Shown here: piece by piece, positions 60,906 to 64,000 of the stretch | Position numbering within the stretch: position 1 is the first letter of the stretch | How the letters are laid out: each line of letters begins with the position of its first letter | From: Montifringilla adamsi | Lineage: Eukaryota > Chordata > Aves > Passeriformes > Passeridae | NCBI GenBank assembly: GCA_017590115.1 | Contig: JAGGNK010006892.1 | Span: 14,237,736-14,301,735, forward strand | Direction of reading: 5' to 3' | Length of the DNA stretch: 64,000 bases | The notes under the pieces: generated by a model | Told to the model about the DNA's origin: nothing | The model's input: only the letters and a program-made list of their open reading frames with translations | Databases searched by the model: none | Position numbers and translations under genes: made by a program

Positions 60906-63342
60906 CAGAGACTTTTATCTCAAATTCTGCTTTAGAGTCAGAACACTAAAACCATGCTGTACTTCCCCAGGATAGATGACTTTTCTATTTTATAGCAATT
61001 TACACAATTCTTAGGATCCATTTCATGAGATAAATCAAGTCATGTAAGAAGATAGTCACAGAAGGCAGAGCATGTAGCAGATTTCAACCATCCTTCAGTC
61101 AGCCATTCTCTTGTAATGGAAAAAGAGTTGTAATTATAGTCCTTGTTGCATTATCAGGTGACATGTAATTAATGCACAGCTACTGCTGAAGGCCTTTGGA
61201 TATTACAGCTCTTATTAAGAGTAAGTGCCTATCCACCCTTTTGTTAAGCCTATGGCTCATTTAATCTCACTTTCCCACATACCTCAATTCTTTTACTTTG
61301 TTGTCTAAATGTTGAAGAGGATAATCTTCATTCATGTAATTTGAGTTCCTATGACCTAGCAAAAAACTATGACTTAAGAACAAGAAAGAAATCACTGTTT
61401 AAGGCAAGAATTTTGTTAATCTCTGTTATAACTGAAGGCAAAATTATGTTACATTTTAAGAGCTTTGCCAGTAGAATGTTCTCCAATTCTGGAATGACTT
61501 TGCTTAAATCTTATTACATGAAACTCACTTTTGATGCTCTTCCTCAATTTTTATATGGCAGAAGAGTATTCCTCTCACTTTTAGATGTGGAAATAATGCA
61601 TATTTATATTGGTTCTGGTGAGTAAGGAGTACATTAGCAGTATTGTATAAATGCACTAAGAAACCATAATGACTATATTGCATAAATCAGCAAAGACATG
61701 AGGAAATGCTATTTGTGCTGAATGCTTTTTATGATATGCAATTGTTTGGATATTAGGATTCCTGACATATTTCAGGTAGGTGAAATTTATAAGTATTTTG
61801 TAAATAATGTTCAATCATTGGTAGCTTTTATAGGAACTGAACCACAGAGACATAACAGATTCTGAATCTCAATGCATCTCTCTGTAAGAATACAATAAAA
61901 CAGTTTTCATTAACTCCTCCCACTTGTGATTAATTTACAAGAGAAATAGCATTTGTATTGAAGGAAAAAAATCTCAGTAAAAAAAATTCACACAATAATC
62001 AAAAAGTGGGATGTTGATCAGTTAGATTAACCTTTCATTTTGTCCCAAAGGCATTTGAGAGACAGGGACTAGTTCTTGGATCAATATTGAACTGCAGTAA
62101 GACATTGCTATGCAGCCTCTTTTGTCAACATTTTACTACCTATTGCCCGTAGTTGATGTAAATTAAAGAGCATTTTGCCTTTTCCCTCTTGCCTTGAGAG
62201 GACAAAATAATAGAACATTCATCACTGTAATTTCATCTGTAGGTTGCACTTTGTAAGATTTCTACTGTGTGCTTTAGGACAATGTGATGCACTTAAATAT
62301 TTAATAAGAAATTTATTATCTACTTTATGTTATTTCATCAATATATTAAAGCTGGCAATATGCATCAACACAATGTTGGTCTCTTTCAATCTGATTTATA
62401 TTCCATTTTATTTCAGGGAGGTTATTTTACTGTCTCTTAACTCTGCTTGAGGTACTTCGCAAGCAGCCCGGGATGAGGGCAGAATCATATCCAACTGTTA
62501 AATAATGTTTTCCTATTCTAGCTGCAATAATACATTTCATGGATATTGCACTAACAAGAGTTAAAGTTTTATTTCAGTGTAGAATTAAATGATCCATTTT
62601 TCATATTGGCTGCTCTTTCTGCAATTTTGTAATAGCTTTCAGTTTAACAGTCTCTTCTTTTAAAGGGGAGCAAAGCAGAAGGTATTTTACTCCAAGTTAA
62701 AAATGCACCTGGATGAATGAACTGGTGATGAGGCACTATAAAAGATGCTGATGGAGTTCTATCAAGTTAGACATCACCAAACTGAAATAGAGTACACAGT
62801 TTCCAAAAAGTTGTTATCTAGAAGATAGGACCTGTGGCAGATAACTTCTCCATATTGCTTGTAATTGCTGTGCTACATACCAGTTCTGAACACACTTAGT
62901 AGATAAATTGATAGGATACTTTCTGTAACTGGCAAAGTCACAGACTGTAAGTTTAAAACAAATTAATTTATTGGAATCTTATTGTTCGAGTAACACTCAT
63001 GGGGGGAGTTCAGTGCTTTCTTCAGGAAGACCAGTTGCTCTCTAAATGGTGACATGGTAATCATTGTGAGGACATCTTCAGCTGGATCAAAGGAGAATCG
63101 GAGAACTGTTATAATCATCCTCCAGCCGACCCTAACAAATACTCCAGCACATACATAATAAATTTCTCTTTATTATCTTCACCCATATGGAAAAATATAT
63201 CTGAGCTGTTGTAACCACAAGCATAGACTGTTCTGTGTACTTTTTCCTTTCCTGCATATGCCAGAACATTTCCAGAGATTATTTAAAATTACCAATCCAT
63301 GTACAGCTTGGTCTCCTCCTTCACCTACAGCATAAACTGCTC

Positions 63343-63463
63343 AGGGGAGTTCCTTGGACTGCCTGGATTGTCAGAGCAAGAAGTCAGCCAGCGCAGCTAC
63401 ACAGGTAACACCTAGCTGAAGCACACCTGGTCTGCCTAGGGCAGTCTCCAAGGAACTCCCCCT
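63343..63463. repeat. imperfect inverted repeat
   Basis: AGGGGAGTTCCTTGGACTGC at 63343-63362 pairs with GCAGTCTCCAAGGAACTCCCCCT at about 63441-63463, with one extra base or two in the arm and a loop of roughly 75 bases. Confidence 0.8.
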
Positions 63464-64000
63464 AAACTCCTGTGTCAGTTCCTTCATTTTTAAGCTGGGT
63501 AGGAGTTCAGTCAGTCAGATCAGTTGCTGTGCTGCAAGTCAGTCATTGCCTCCTCTTTGCAGAAAGCAGCAGGGAAGTGCTCAGCCTGCTGGGGGGCCTG
63601 GCAGCAGCTCTGGTCGGGCAGGACCCAGACAGGAAGGTCAGAGCAGGAGGCTGTCACTGCTGCTGATAGTAGCCACGGTCAGTCTCTTTGGCTTCCTCAT
63701 GGTGGCTTGTCTGCAGGTCCACATCAAACCAGGAGCTTGAGTCCATGAGGATATGGGATGGAACCAGAGAGGTGCAAGGCTGGATGCAGACATACTGGCA
63801 GCATAGTTCAGCTGAGAGACCGTGGGTGAGAGCGTAAGCTCAAAGGCACGTGAGCAAAGGAGAGGCAGGGATTTTCAGTCTTCTCACAGCAATCTTTCAA
63901 GGCTCCACAGCTGTGCTGACAAAGCTGGCACTGAGCCCAAGCCACCAGGCCCTCTGGAGAGGTGACAGCTACATCGTTCTTGTAAGTACAGAGCAAACAG

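Larger units (their letters stand above)
57331..64000. other. intergenic sequence, no gene recognised
   Basis: AT-rich, mostly unique sequence with a T-rich tract at 59575-59595 and a CR1 tail near 60.8 kb. No ORF here resembles a known protein, and I see no spliced gene structure. Segments rich in TAAT/ATTA (about 57.85-58.2 kb) could be regulatory, but this is only an impression. The last 500 bases are more G+C-rich and repeat-like. Confidence 0.6.

Noticed and set aside
63472..63996. Short ORFs at the right edge
   Set aside because: They are overlapping in several frames, without recognisable domains, in repeat-like sequence; a gene beyond 64 kb cannot be judged.
1..64000. CRISPR arrays, tRNA or rRNA genes, bacterial-type operons
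   Set aside because: None were seen; sequence character is vertebrate throughout.

Overview
The window is vertebrate nuclear DNA, almost certainly from a bird. Coding sequence is split into short exons by GT-AG introns, CR1-family LINE fragments occur throughout (several ending in the typical TTCTATGATTCTGTG-type tail), a CpG-island promoter is present, and introns are compact compared with mammalian orthologues. Two genes explain nearly all coding sequence and lie tail to tail, as in the human 13q12 neighbourhood.

(1) 132-35418, + strand: RNF17 (TDRD4), a germ-cell multi-Tudor protein. Thirty-three in-phase exons are placed, encoding about 1,448 residues plus the stop codon. The promoter and RING-finger exons lie upstream of base 1. 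The window holds the N-terminal helical region and all five extended Tudor modules. One intron needs a GC-AG donor.

(2) 37916-53117, - strand: CENPJ (CPAP/SAS-4), the centriole-length regulator. The coding part looks complete: 16 in-phase exons, 1,325 residues (human is 1,338). It contains the tubulin-binding LID/SAC motifs, a large exon of 1,609 bp, a coiled-coil dimerisation region and the C-terminal TCP10/G-box beta-sheet domain. Its CpG-island promoter at about 54.3-55.1 kb carries two oppositely oriented ZNF143/Staf-type motifs.

(3) 35.4-37.8 kb: a short convergent intergenic stretch with both polyadenylation regions, a CR1 remnant and an orphan exon-like ORF.

(4) 55.1-64 kb: intergenic. 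It holds a CR1 split by a solo LTR and AT-rich unique sequence; no gene is recognised.

The two genes do not form a pathway. RNF17 acts in germline small-RNA granules, CENPJ at centrioles and centrosomes. The most notable architecture is a pair of almost identical solo LTRs, both pointing in the CENPJ direction and both nested in CR1 copies: one inside a CENPJ intron, one upstream of its promoter. I see no bacterial-type system, CRISPR array, tRNA or rRNA, and no convincing undescribed biological system.
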